Below are positions 9,051 through 21,151 of a stretch of 36,793 bases of DNA, piece after piece. The notes beneath the pieces were generated by a model. The model had not been told where the DNA came from. It searched no databases and worked only from the letters and a program-made list of their open reading frames with translations. Within the stretch, counting starts at the first letter, position 1. Every line of letters starts with the position of its first letter. Source of the DNA: Gonapodya prolifera JEL478 (lineage: Eukaryota; Monoblepharomycota; Monoblepharidomycetes; Monoblepharidales; Gonapodyaceae); assembly GCA_001574975.1 (NCBI GenBank), contig KQ965768.1, forward strand, positions 1 to 36,793, in the 5' to 3' direction. A program made the translations under genes and the position numbers.

Positions 9051-11310
9051 GTATGAAACGTGTCAGATAGATTAAGAAATGGAATTCATGGATGTAAGCA
9101 GTCCAAACGTTTGTAACGAAAGCATTATGGGAAAGCATCCCATCACTTTGAGGCTTTTCTTGTAACGTCAGACTTTTAAATTCAAGATCACGTAGATACA
9201 TCGATCGAGTGAATTGTAGCTTTTGTTGTTTTCCGTTGGACTATGTTGTTATCGGAATGCAAATGCCGCGGAGGAGCTGGAAGAGGCCATGTATAAGCTT
9301 GATAAGTTTGAGTTTCAGAATGAAGTGGGTTGCTCCGCCAAGGCAATGAATCTGGACCAAGGGATGCCGACGGGACAAAGGGACCCACCCAAAAAGGAAC
9401 ATTGATGAATCCGTGAATAATTACATCACTTCTCTGCATTTCATCATGCCCATTCGGTAAAGGAAGCGTCGCGATGGTACTGTGCTTGATGTGACTCGCC
9501 CTTACCGGTTTTTTCGTTCCCTCTGTTGGCAGATGCGCCAGGGAGACAGGCAGGCGATAAAGGGGAACGAAATTTTATCAATTGTTCCGTGCCTCCTTTG
9601 CCCTGGCGAAGTGCATGCGCCAGTCTTCCCTTAGGTGTAGCGGGTGGGATACATCGATATGCATAGAGTGCTCTCCCCTGCAATCAAGCGCTCATTATTC
9701 GGAAAGTTACGCTTTCAGCCAGGTACCCCTCCCACAACGGTGAGAATTCAAGTTTTCGGGAGAGCACGGTGGGCGTTATTTTGTTCCGGTAGTCAGGAAT
9801 GAGAATTTAGACGTCGGTATTCGGAAACTTCCTCACTATAATGCTGTCACGACGTATTTACACGGTACTTCCAACATATATCGCAAATCTATCTTGGGAA
9901 TTTCAGTTGAAATTATCTTTCGCGGTCTTAGTTGAATGACCCTTGGAAAGGTTGTGTAGAGTAGCAAACGAGAGAGGCGTTAGGCACCAAGTGACTGACT
10001 GACATTAAATATGTAGAGAGAGGTACAATAAGCAACAAAGTCTATAAATGTAATCTAAAACGGTTTTGTTTTATCGTGTCCACGGCTTCTTTAATTGGGG
10101 AAAGCACCTGATGAATGGAAGTGGAGAAACATAATCCCGGAGATCTCCGCCAATTAATACAGACTCAGGCTCACAACAGTGGCAGCGACGACTCACCCTT
10201 CCAACAACGTAATCCTCGCAAGCATAGCACCAACACGAACAGTCCGAGAAGCTCACAACCACACAATGTGATCGCGAGGGCTCCAATTTTGCATTCGAGA
10301 CTTCTTTCGGCGGTGTCTGTGATTGCTCTGAATGGTGGAGGTGGTTCAGATGTTCGAAATGCTCAAGCATATGACTGTTGACGTATCTGCAGTCGACCGA
10401 GGAAAGATTAACCTAAGACCAGACAATGATCTCCTTGAATTGTCGCGTCCTCTAGCACGGTAATTCGCCATTGCGATAGAAAGTGGGACGCCGGCTCTTG
10501 GCGAAACCGCCATCCGCCATTATCCGTCAATGCGCACCTGCTGCATAGTACCACGTGGCATGAAAGACACCACCAGTTTTCTGTTGTGTCACCGCACTTT
10601 GCGCAGGGGGAATCGACTGCGGGATGGCGAAGGATGGCGTCTTCGAATTTCGGAAGGAACTAAGAATGTACGCGTGTCGGCAGACCTGGAATGACAGTGT
10701 CCCTCTGAAGCGAGAGAGAAGTAACGATATGCGGGCAGTCGAGCTTTGGCTCCACAAGGAACCAGCTCATTGTCAGGCAGAAAGCACTTCCGTCCGTGGT
10801 CACGGATTCACCGTGTACTTTACCCCCGAAAGTATTTGACAATGTGAGCAATGTGATCGTCAGGGAGAAAAATTAGCACTTGCTTCTAATCGGGTAGCGT
10901 GTAATCGATCGTGCGAGGTTGGAAGTTCTCATCTGATCGATTCCTTCAATATTTTCATCTGAACCCCTCTAAATGTTTTTCGGGTATTGATTTGAAAAAA
11001 TTCTGGTCGTGAAATGAACAAGCTCGACAGTGAAAAGGTTTTGTGATGTATTCACGTTGATCAATCAATTTTAAAAGTTTAAACAACAACACTGCCTGTA
11101 TTATTCCTTGGACTTCTATTTCTCCTGTGTTGTTCTCGATCGTTGGAAGGGAAGGAAAAAAAGTGCGGTGAGGCTTGAGTGAGGTTTTGTGGCGAACACC
11201 AACAGGCACACAAGTGCAACTCCAACTCAGGACACAGCCGACGAGGCCGTTCAAGGCAGTCGCACGCTTGCCACGCAACTCAGACCGCACGGGCCTTCTG
11301 AGGGGGACGG
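9051..11310. other. Long stretch without a confident gene
   Basis: Open frames up to 99 codons occur on both strands, but none has a recognisable family or a consistent intron structure. A plus-strand frame near 10624-10839 and the minus-strand frame at 9444-9683 are the longest that are not clearly random. The stretch likely holds the 3' end of the ankyrin gene transcript and the promoter of the gene starting at 11311. Confidence 0.4.
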
Positions 11311-14300
11311 ATGTCCGAAACGGAGAATGCCGGATGGGCGAAGGACCGCAATAAGGCGGCGCCTTTGCCAGGAAAGGACAAGTTTGGAAACCTAAAGGTG
11401 AGAGCTGCGGGAACGACGCAACGCCTGCCACCGACAGGGTGGAAAAACGGAAAGGGAAGAAAGTGAAAGGGGACGAGGGATTGTTGGTTTTCAACAGCAC
11501 TTCGCCCGTGGACTGCCCGTGAGGAATCCCACATAAAGCTCTTCCATCCGAAGTGGTTTTTCGGCGACAGCATCTTTCAGATGTGGCGATGTCTGTTCCT
11601 TGATGCTTCTCTCTGGCCTTTGGGTAATGGCACTCGGAGTAACTCGATTCCCCTCCTATCCCTAGTCTCGATGGCAATCGCACACCGATACTCATATTGC
11701 CAAGCAACGTGTTCTGAAGGGTGAACGACCGGCCGGGATATCCCCTCCTCCCGACCAGGCACCGGACTGGTACACACCGAATGCGGGAGATGGGCCGGCT
11801 CCACCTGCCGTGGGATCAAAGATACCCGTCTCCTCTGCACGGAAAGAGGGAGGTCAAGCAGCGTCAGCGGCAGATGGTCCTTCGGAGGGCAGGTCGACAC
11901 CGGAGAAACATGTTCCCACTGGGGCAAAGCAAGCTCCATCGGCACTCAGGGTACGTTTCTCGATCCGTGTGATTCTTGTAGTAGTACTATCTTTTCCATG
12001 TTGCGTGGTGTCCATGGGTTGGACCGAAGTTTTGGGTCACTTCACATTTCATGTGGCGGAATGAAGTAGTTACTCGGAATTCCCGTCACAACTTTGCTCG
12101 CTCTTGAATTTGGTATCCTCTGGCATATTGGATTGTACTTACCGAACGTTCTTTCGTTTCCTCCAGGCACAATTCGAGACGAAAATGAATTCGCACGCGC
12201 AAAAACAAAAGGTTCTTTCCGGCGCGATGAGCGCCAAAGCCCAAGCCGCCGAGAAAGCAAAACGTGAAGCTGAAGAAGCCGCCGCTCGTGCTCGCCAAGA
12301 GGAAGAGGAGCGCATCCGAAAGGCGGAGGAAGACGCTCGTCTGGAGGCTGAGCGCGAAGCCGCGGCTCGGGAGGAAGCGGAGCGCCTTGCCCGTGAAGAA
12401 GCTGAACGTGTCGCCCGCGCTGAGGCGGCGAGAGTAGCGCGAGCAGAAGCTGAACGTGTGGCGAAAGCAGAAGCCGAAGCCCGTGAGATGGCCAGGGAAG
12501 CGGCATCTGCGCGGAAGGCGAGGTCATCGTCCAGGCCACCCGAAGGAAGAGATGGGAGAGACGGCAGATCGCGGTCGCAGTCGAGGACGAGGGATGATGA
12601 AAGGACCGTGGAGTGGGATGACAGGGACGACCGTGGCGCACGAGAGGAACGCGGAGGCCGGAACCCTCGATCCTCTTCACGGGCGCCGGACGCGAGGAAT
12701 GCCAGGTCGCGTTCCCGTGCCCCCGAAGGGGGTCTCTCGTCGCGGGCTCGGTCATCTTCCCGCGCACCCCCGAGCGAACCAGACTGGTCTTCTGAGGATG
12801 GCAGCGAACCCACTTCCCCTGCGGCTTCTGAATCATCTAGGGGAGAATTTGGTGGGCGAAAAGTGGTGCACCATGTCTCAGGGCGGCATTCAGTGGCGAC
12901 GTCGGTTTCAGAGGGGGAGTACGCTTACGAGACCAGTTCTGAGAGTGGGGGACGACGGAGGAGAAGACGTACGGGCATGTCGGAGAGCGAGACGGACGAA
13001 CCCGAGGAGACCACTCCTACTGCAGAACACGCGCCTGTCCCATGGGATGAAATGCTGTCGAGCGCGGGAGTTGGACGGATGGACTCTCGGCAGGCTGCAT
13101 ATAGCTTGGGCGGGCGTAAAGGAGCCCCAACTCCGCCGGCGAAGGATGGGCCCTCTGGAAGGCCACCCATTGCGCCGTCGTCTGAACCATTCAAAGCGTT
13201 GCCACCATTTCCCCCGTCCGCCGCCGCAGCTGCCGCTTACGCTGCGAGCATCTACGAACCCCCACCAAGAGGCTCATCTGAAGCCGCATCGGCAGCCGCC
13301 GATATCGCAGCCATTGCTGCGGCTGCTAGTCTGCAAGCGCCAGCATCGTCACTGCCGGCGTTGGCGAAGAAGATTTCGACTGAGCAGCTGTCACAATATC
13401 TTGGCACAGGACCTCTGTACTCCTCTTATGAGCGCCCCTCGCTGAGATCTCAGGCAAGTCGGGAGAAGTTGGCACCAACTGCAGAAAACAGCGGCAGTAC
13501 CATGAAGCGTCAACGCTCGTACAATCACCTCACGCGGGAAGCAGCACAACTAGGTGATCTCCCGACGTCTCCAATCAGCTTTGTCGGTATCCGTCCCTTC
13601 GCGAGGGATGGAGAGGTCAGCGCACCAATTGTTGCGACTGATCGTTTCGGAACATCTTCAAGTAACGAAGTTGGGCGGATATGGGTCAGTCGAGCGTCAC
13701 GCACTGAGGGTCTACCACGGGAGCTAGCCAAGAAGGGTGCTGTAACGCCGAAACTAGTGAGCGTCAAGGTTGATGTCAATGCTTGGTATCCACCGTCGTC
13801 GAGACAGGCGTCCGTGGAGGCTGTTGAATCGGCTCGTGCCCTGGCGGCAAAGACGGCGAGGCGGACTTCCCGCCGGGGCAAAACTCGGGCGTATTCTTCC
13901 ACCTCGGAGTACCCAGCAGTCCGAAGGATGAAGGCAGATCGCACTTTTACGGATCCTGAGCCTGTTCGGGAGCAGGATGATGATTGGGATGCCTGGGCGG
14001 ACGAGGTGCTGGACGAAGTTGTTGCTGCTGCAGCAAAGGCGGCAGAGGCCGATGTTCCTCGTGGTCGAGGTCAAACGCGCGAGGTTCGAATGGAAGAATC
14101 ACCCAGGGAAACAGTTAATGGAGAAAAAGGGTGGAAAAAGTGGAGGTTCTTCTCGCGGGTGACACGAGTGATGACGAAAGGGTTTGGGAGGAAGAGGAGC
14201 AAGACACCTGAGAGGAGCACCGGTTCGCGTGGCGGGTCGGTCGCGTCGATCACTCACGGGACCGGGAGTCGAAGCCCGAAGGTGAAGACAGGATTCTTTG

Positions 14301-14317
14301 GACGACGGGCGAAGTAA
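11311..14317 (+). CDS. Large charged low-complexity protein with Ala/Glu/Arg coiled coil and RS-rich region
   Basis: I model three exons: 11311-11397 (start MSETENAG), 11666-11950 and 12167-14317, giving 840 residues, with phase 0 at both junctions. The last exon is a 2.15-kb open frame, so most of the protein is secure; the first two exons are inferred. Exons 2 and 3 each begin with the same motif, of the form x-x-(W/F)-x4-(D/N)-x-H-x-x-K-Q-(R/K)-V-L-x-G. Residues of about 145-240 form a long helix rich in Ala, Glu and Arg (KAEEDARLEAEREAAAREEA), probably a coiled coil. An Arg/Ser/Asp-rich stretch (SRSQSRTRDDE) follows, then Pro/Ala-rich linkers and a basic C-terminus (KTGFFGRRAK). No enzyme motif is visible. 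A cytoskeletal, scaffold or RNA-processing role is possible but unproven. Confidence 0.75.
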
Positions 14318-16002
14318 TTCAGTGCTGGATTCCCCTGTTACTGTACCGATGTCGCATGTGTCGGATACCGGAGCAAGCAAGGTGGAACTTATGTATCGTT
14401 ATTTTATGCGAGAGGGACGGGGACTTTCCTTTTTATGTTAGACGTTTGTTGGTAGCTATGTCAATTGTCCGAACAACAACCATCGTCACCATACGGTGAA
14501 AGCTGAGACGTGAGATATTGACGGTCCCAGACAAAAATGGACAAAAATTTTCACTAGTATCATGGCAGTATAGGTCATTTCTCACGCATTAGAGGCTCTT
14601 GCCCACCTTGTTGATCTGAGATGTTTGTATCTCAGAAACAAGTGAGTGCCCGAACGACATACCTTTCTGGAGCCTTTTTGATTCGCATCTGGAGGGTCTT
14701 CATGGCATCTTTACGAGGTGTTCATCGGATGTATGGTGATTGGATGTGGACTTGGATCTTCTTCATGAGCCTTGCTGTTCCTGCACCAGAGGAAATGGAT
14801 TGTTCGCAAAAGTGCTGTCTCTGTGATTGGTCTGACGGCTTCGCTGCCAAACAAGTGGCAGAAAGGGGACGACAACGAGTAGATCTTATTCTTTGAACTC
14901 TAGAACTTTATATCAACAGAGACGTTTCTGTGTTTTAATTCCCTCACTTGAGTGTGTGAAAGGGTCGGGCAGTCCAGCAGAGCGCTTGTAGCGACAGCCT
15001 GGGGGAGCGAAAACAGCAGCCAATTGGTAGCTCAGAGCCTCTGCTGGGAAAGCTAGGAGGGGGAGGGCAGAAGGAAACGATTGGATTCAGAGATTGGGAT
15101 ACCCTCGAGGTTTTGTTGGCAACCGCATCTGCCTCAACATGGGAGTCTTGCATTTCCATTTATGTACTCAGATTTCAGCCTTCTGACAAACTCTACATTA
15201 AATTGCATCGTTTGCGCTTCCCCTTCATCCGTTTATGCGACTCTTTCGGCATCTGCTGAACATTCTCCAATGAATCTCGAATGAAGCTCGGTCCCCCTCG
15301 GCAGTCCAATGAAGATAGCAGGGAGGGACGTCTCGACGACAGTATTTGGTCTCGGCTGAACGACAGCGAGCGCAGAAGCTCGCTCTTCATTGGGAGCTGA
15401 CACGAGCCGCTGGGGCGAGGGCCGGCGGGGTCGAGGGTGTCTTGAAGCGGGTCAGAACACAGATCCTTGTACTGGCGAAGAGCGTTGCGCGATTCTTACC
15501 GTCCGATCCCTTCGACAGCTCCTGGGAGTTTGCCGGGGGTTTTGCAGGTCCGACGGGAGGAGCAGACGATGGCGCTTGACACATGTAGTTGATGTTGGTA
15601 TCGCCTGTCATCTCGGCGATGAACCTTTCCACGCTTGAAGTTGTAAGCTGATTCATCAATCTGCCTATTTGGGGTCCTTGTTGGAGGAGCTGGAGCGGGA
15701 AGAGGGTCACTGATCGTTTGCAGCCATCCCTAATCACAGGCGAAGAGATGCATCACATCAGAATTCCCTTCAGATGTCTGCCTTGCACTGGAAAGGAACA
15801 ATATATTGGAACCATGTGAAATTTGAAGAACACTGATTGCCTATGTATCGATGGAGATCGGGAAGAAATAAAATTGGATTGAGAAGTGATTCATTTCACA
15901 AGCTTGGCAAATAATCAACTATGTATCATAGTTACTCTACACGTTCTAATCGTTCAGCGCATAATGAATCGCTAGTGCAGAAAAAATGGACTCCAGAGTC
16001 CC
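14318..16002. other. Intergenic stretch with one possible small gene
   Basis: This is the 3' side of the gene ending at 14317 and of the minus-strand MATE gene ending at 16003. A 91-codon plus frame (14621-14896) starts at an ATG but has no recognisable domain. No RNA gene or repeat is apparent. The more credible candidate, on the minus strand at 15465-15737, is listed separately. Confidence 0.4.
15465..15737 (-). CDS. Possible exon of an unrecognised small gene
   Basis: A minus-strand open frame reads through RLMNQLTTSSVERFIAEM and a Pro/Ala-rich tail and ends at a strong splice donor (GGTAAGAAT on the minus strand, near 15496). This suggests an exon rather than a random frame. No start, downstream exon or family can be assigned, and a competing minus-strand frame is open over part of the same stretch. 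Confidence 0.25.
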
Positions 16003-17877
16003 TCACTGCTGAGCGATCCTCTCAGCCGCCTTCTCGACCTCGCGAGCCCAGTCAAGGCTCCCCACAAACACGAGCTCACTCACGACGACCAGCGCCGTGC
16101 TGCTGATCAGTCCAATCCACAACCCAACCAGACCCCACCCGCACGAGAACGCTAGCACGCATCCAAAGGGGATCCCGATCACGTAATGCGCAAACTGACA
16201 CAGTGCGCCAAAGAGCTGGTACCCGGTGCCCCGAATCACCCCGCTCAGCTCGACGTTGCAGGCGTCGAGGATGTGGTGGAGTGGAACGAGCAGCAAGGGT
16301 GTTTTGATGACGGCACGCACAGCATTATCCGAGGTGTACGCCCACAGCACCACGTCCCTGCCCGCGACAAACACGGTGCTATCCAGAGCTGCAATGGAAA
16401 CCGCCACCCCCAGCGTCCGCCATGCTGACGCCTTGGCCCTCCTCGGGTTCCCCGCTCCAACTTCGTTCCCGACGCGGATACTCGCAGCGAACCCGATCCC
16501 GACCGAGATCATCCATAGAGTTCCGGCGGTGTTGGTTGTGAGAATGGTCTGGCCCGCAAGCTCGGTGGGAGAGAGGGTGCCTGCGAGGAGGCAGAGGACT
16601 TCAAAGACAGACCCGTCAAAGAGGGTCATGGCAAGGGCGGGAAACGCGAGACTAAGAAGAGCGCCGAAACTGGCGGGATCAAACACCTGTTTGGGGCCAA
16701 GGCGGGATGAGATGAAGCCACGTTTCCGTCCCTGCACGTAACACCTACATCCATCGTCCATCCACCCCACCCACTGTTCCCGTCCACAAACGCAATATAA
16801 AGCGCCAAGAGCACACAGTTGAGAGTTTGCGTGGTCGATATCGCGACGGCCGCGCCAATGTAGCCGATTCCAAATCGCGGCGGGAGGACGAGGAGGTATG
16901 TCAGGGGAATGTTGACGAGCGCCGTTGCGAAGACGCAGTAGGTGGTTGCGTGGGGGAGTCCTTGGGCTTGGAGGTAGTGGCGCATACACTCGAACAGCAT
17001 GTCGGGCAAGAAGCCGGGGAGCATATACTTGATGAAGTGGGCGGCCAGCTGGGAGACTTCGGCATCCTGACCGAGGGCTGGTGCGGGCACCATTGACACA
17101 CGCGTCCTAACAATGGGGATAAAGGAGACGTCGAACTCACCAATGAGAATAGGTTCTGCATTCCACCACAAAACGGATACCAGGGTTGTCACTCCAGTGA
17201 CCATAAGAAAAGCCCTCTGGAGTATCTTGCCTAGAACATAAGGATCACTATCCTTGGAAGATGCACCTTGAGCCTCGGATTTCCGGACGACGCCGACTGC
17301 CTGCGAGCACAACGTATCAAGTGCCGACGAAAGGCCGACCCCCACGAGGTATCCGGTGACGTTGCAAAATGGCAGAGCTATTGTGTGACTTTGTGTTGGT
17401 GAGTCGCCGCATCGATTGGCCTTGGGGTAGTCGGTGAAAACTCACCTGCGCCGCCGGCAGCAAGTTGCTTCCCCCCGATCCGCCCTAATGCAAGCATTGC
17501 GAAAATAAACACGGTCTGGAAGGTCAAGAAGTGCGTTAGTAGTCCAACAAGAGAAAAAAAAGGCCGAAATCGCTCACCCATTGCAGAAACTGAGACAAAA
17601 TGATGGGAATGGCCAATGCGAGTTGCGATTGTATCTCGACCCACAGCGAGTCTGGAACGTCAGGCTGCAGCGATGCGGATGATACAAGCTAAAAATGCAA
17701 AAGTAATGAGCCGATCGCGCGAAGTCCTTGTTGGGTTGAAGAAATCCCCACAGTTGAGTCCGACGTTGTTCGATGCGCAGACACCGCGCTCTCGCCATCG
17801 TCGGTTGTGGCGCTGGCTCCAAGCCGAGTGGACAGCCCGGACAGCAAAGGCGATCGCTCAGTAGTGTTTTGGGTCAT
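16003..17877 (-). CDS. MATE family multidrug/toxin extrusion transporter
   Basis: This encodes a membrane exporter of the MATE family, which moves organic cations or toxins out of the cytosol or into the vacuole in exchange for protons. Six exons on the minus strand give 520 residues: 17877-17752, 17688-17578, 17515-17446, 17377-17141, 17077-16788 and 16731-16003. Four introns of 62-68 bp are well supported. The fifth (16787-16732) needs a GTGGAC donor and is less certain. After a Ser/Thr-rich hydrophilic N-terminus (ERSPLLSGLST), family features appear in order: LALAIPIILSQFLQW, LGRIGGKQLAAGG, SALDTLCSQAVG (the conserved LDTLCSQA-type box), a linker ending GQDAEVSQLAAHF, and in the second half GFAASIRVGNEVGAGNP (the VGNxLGAG-type box). 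Two six-helix halves are expected. It is divergent from NAR1, 413 bp away. Substrate is not predictable from sequence. Confidence 0.93.
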
Positions 17878-18290
17878 TCGATCGCAGTTGAGAAAAATGT
17901 TCTTGTGGAGGCGGCAAAACTGCGGCAAAACTGCGTTCTTTGGTCACACACTTTGTCCAGATTTGAAGTCCACTCAAAGTTCTTAAATACTCAAACGAGC
18001 AAGCCATCTGAATTCACTCTGGGTGGTTAAGAGAGACCAAAATCTTCGATTGTTCCTGCAAGTCCTGGTAACTTTACTTGTTGGAGAATCTCAATTTCAT
18101 TTGTCTGTACGTTATTCGAGGGTGATGGTGTGAGCTGAAATGAAGATCTGAAGATTTTATTTATCGTCACCAACTGGCGTTTCGAAACCAAGAACTAAAT
18201 CCCCTTTCTCTCTTCAAACTCCGCGACCGCACCCCCGGGTAAACCACACACCATCGCCCTTTTGCCCACCGTACCCATACCCTCTCCGTG
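17878..18290. promoter_or_regulatory. Shared divergent promoter region of MATE and NAR1
   Basis: The two start codons point away from each other across 413 bp, so promoters of both genes must lie here. I see T-rich tracts and a TTTATTTATC stretch near 18157 but no motif that I can assign to a known factor. Confidence 0.5.
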
Positions 18291-20738
18291 ATGTCGTTTT
18301 CCGCTGGGCTCCAGCTCACCGACCTCAACGACTACATCGCTCCATCGCAGGCCTGCGTCAAGCCACCGGAGCCCAAAGTCGCCAAGGATCCGAAGACGGA
18401 CGTTAAGGTGCGGTTTGATTGGATGTTGTTTCCCGGTTCTTGGCAGAAATAGCTCAACTTGTCTTCTCCTTTGCGGTCACGCTGCTGGGATGCCTTTACC
18501 TTGGAAAACCGAACGAGAAATAGACTCCCATCAAGATCGAGCTCGACGATGCCACAGGATCCTACTACGAAGTCGAGATGGACGGCAAGGGAGCCAAGAA
18601 GGAGCTCGAGACCGCGCAGATCACATTGAACGACTGCCTGGCTTGCAGGTCAGTCACCCGCGGTTGCCGTTACCCCATACACTACTCCACGAAACGTTTG
18701 TCTGTGCCGTGCCGTGTCCACCCCTCGTCCAACTCGCAGCGGTTGCATCACGTCGGCCGAGTCCGTGTTGGTTGCAATGCAGTCACACAAGGAGCTGTAC
18801 GAAGTGCTTCGGAACAATCACGCCGCTATCGAGGTGTGTCGAAGCGTCTGATCGCTTTTTTGCGAAGGAACTCTCCCTCTTATGCTCGTTTCATTTCCCC
18901 GTCCGCGCCCCCCACCCCCCTTCCCTCAAAACGCACATCGTCCTTCCATTCCAGTCCAACCAACCCCACCTCCACCGCACCATCATCGTCTCCGTTGCGC
19001 CTCAATCCCGCGCCTCCATCGCGGCCAAGTACGGTCTCTCCACGGCGTCCGTGCAGGGTCGGTTGCGCTGGCTGTTCCGGGAACTTGGGTGCCACGTCGT
19101 CTTAGACACGACTTTTGCACGAGAGGTCAGCTTGCGGAGTACGGTCGGAGAGGTCTTGCAAAAGTGGCGTGCCGGGGTGAGAGGCGACCAAGGAAACTTG
19201 GGACCTGCGTTGGCTGGTGCTTGCCCCGGTGAGTTGATAAGGCGATAGTGTATCATTAGGAGTTATGCTCACTCTGACGCGACAGGCTGGATCTGCTACG
19301 CGGAGAAAACACACCCGCACCTCATCAGGCACCTGCTGGCATCCAAATCGCCACAGCAAATCATGGGCTCGCTCGCCAAATACTACCTCGCCTCCAAACT
19401 CCCCCCTTCTACACCCCCCTCGTCTCATCCTCTGCCCAACCAAGTCTACCACCTCTCCATCATGCCCTGCTACGACAAGAAGCTCGAAGGGTCCCGCCCG
19501 GACTTCTTCTCCTCAGAGTACGACACCCGGGACGTGGACTGCGTGCTCACCACTGCCGAGGTGGAGAAGCTGTGGCGCGAAGTAGGCTCAAGCGACCACG
19601 AGGCCCGCGGCGTGTGGGAGCAGGTGTCGGCCGAGTCTCGGGTGCGCATGGTGCAAGGGCCGAGCCTGTTCCCCGTAGTCGCCGAAAACACCGTCGAGGC
19701 GGCGTGCGGGGTGCGCTGGAGGACTGCTGGTGGGACAAGCGGGGGGTACCTCACGCACGTGGTCAAGGGGTTCCTCGCCGAGGTGTGCGGAGTGGTGTGT
19801 GGGTGGAACGAGGTCGACCAAGTTGGAGCAGGTGGCGGTGGGAACTCGAAGGAGTGGATGGTTCCGGCAACGAGCGTGGATCCGTGGGTTGCGGGCAAAC
19901 TGCGGACCGGAGCGTCAGGCAACGGGTCTGTTTCGCAGCAACCCAACGGGATGGATGTGGACGCTCCCACCTCGAGTTCGAATCGAGTTGCCACCGAACC
20001 CTTCGTCGTTCGCCTCTCAACAGTACCTTCACGGAACCACGACCACCTAGACTGGGTCATTTCCGCGCGCCAAGTTTCGTCCGCCCGGTTCACAACGCTG
20101 CTCAAGTTCGCCTCGTCATACGGGTTCCGCAACATCCAAAACCTCGTCCGCAAGGTCCCCGCGCCGGGCGCTTTGGGTGCCGTGTCGGCGCGAATGAGGG
20201 CCAAGGCGAGAGTGGTGGCGAAGAAGCGCGCCGCGGTGAACGGTGCTGGGGATGCCGATTCGGCGATCGAGGATGAGGACGTTGGGTACTCGTTTGTGGA
20301 GGTCATGGCGTGTCCGAGTGGTGAGTACAGGTTCTAATTGGTTTCATATTGGGCGCTCATGGAACGCTTTTGGGGCAATTTTTAGGATGCATTAACGGAG
20401 GTGGACAACTTCGACCTGACCCCAGTGCGGACGGAACACCCGCGCCGGTAAACGCCCGTGAATGGATTCGCCACTCTGAGGCAAAGTACCGGGAAGAGTA
20501 CATTGCAATGCCAGAACTCGATCTGTGGGAGAACCAAACCATTACCTCTCTCGTGACGTGAGTGTGCATTTTCTCGTGTGTTCGTTCAATCGATGATAGT
20601 GAAACGCAACCGTTATTTCCCGCGGTGCTCAGTGACTGGTTAGGCTCAATGGAAACGGATAATGCTCGAAAATGCCTTTTGACGGAGTACCATCCTGTAG
20701 AGAAGGTGGAAGTGAATGCGCTGACTGTGAAGTGGTAA
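18291..20738 (+). CDS. NAR1: Cytosolic Fe-S cluster assembly factor NAR1
   Basis: NAR1 (human IOP1/CIAO3) is an iron-only-hydrogenase-like protein that links early cluster assembly to the CIA targeting complex, which delivers Fe-S clusters to cytosolic and nuclear proteins. Seven exons give 640 residues with every phase closing: 18291-18407, 18524-18648, 18740-18833, 18955-19228, 19286-20320, 20386-20557 and 20633-20738. All introns are GT-AG, 57-121 bp. The N-terminal cluster ligands are Cys22 (SQACVKP) and Cys77, Cys80, Cys83 (CLACSGC). The C-terminal cluster ligands are Cys202 (GACPGW), Cys265 (MPCYDKK), Cys546 and Cys550 (ACPSGCINGGG). The start MSFSAGLQLTDLNDY is typical of fungal NAR1. 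The protein ends in Trp, as NAR1 does elsewhere; the C-terminal aromatic residue is recognised by the CIA targeting complex. It is longer than yeast Nar1 (about 490 residues) because of an insert between residues of about 330 and 400. Confidence 0.97.
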
Positions 20739-21151
20739 TATTTTGTTTGCTCTGCATGTATGATTTTGGAATGAGACGGAGGATTGCCGTTTATGCGCAT
20801 AACATCAAGCCCCATACCTTGCTCCCGCGATAATGTTTAATAAAACTTTATTCGGTTCAATGTGCTGGCACGCATGGTTCACTCAATGCTCGAAACTGTT
20901 TAGTTTCATTCCCCTCTAAGTAAAGGAGGCTGTGGTGGCGAATCAACGAACATGGTCTAACAAGAATGAAAATATGAACGAGCACGGTACTTAAATGTAC
21001 ACGCCGGTCAGTACAAACGAAATATTCCACTAAACCCCGCCCGGGTTTGACAAAGTATAAAAATGAGACATAATATGAGAATCAGCGTGAATATTGTGCA
21101 GTGGTGTGGTAAACGTCAACATTTGTAGCATTATCGAACACATTCTACCAG
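20739..21151. other. NAR1 3' region with polyadenylation signal; end of the next gene
   Basis: AATAAA occurs at 20839-20844, about 100 bp after the NAR1 stop, and is a likely polyadenylation signal. The neighbouring gene converges from the right and ends at 21152. No other gene is seen. Confidence 0.55.

Noticed and set aside
12139-12836. Ser/Arg/Ala-rich minus-strand open frames of 224 and 264 codons
   Set aside because: They are antisense shadows of the coiled-coil coding sequence; low-complexity codons are open in several frames.
19470-20306. 278-codon minus-strand open frame
   Set aside because: It is the shadow of the long NAR1 exon 5, which is GC-rich; NAR1 cysteines and splice phases prove the plus strand.
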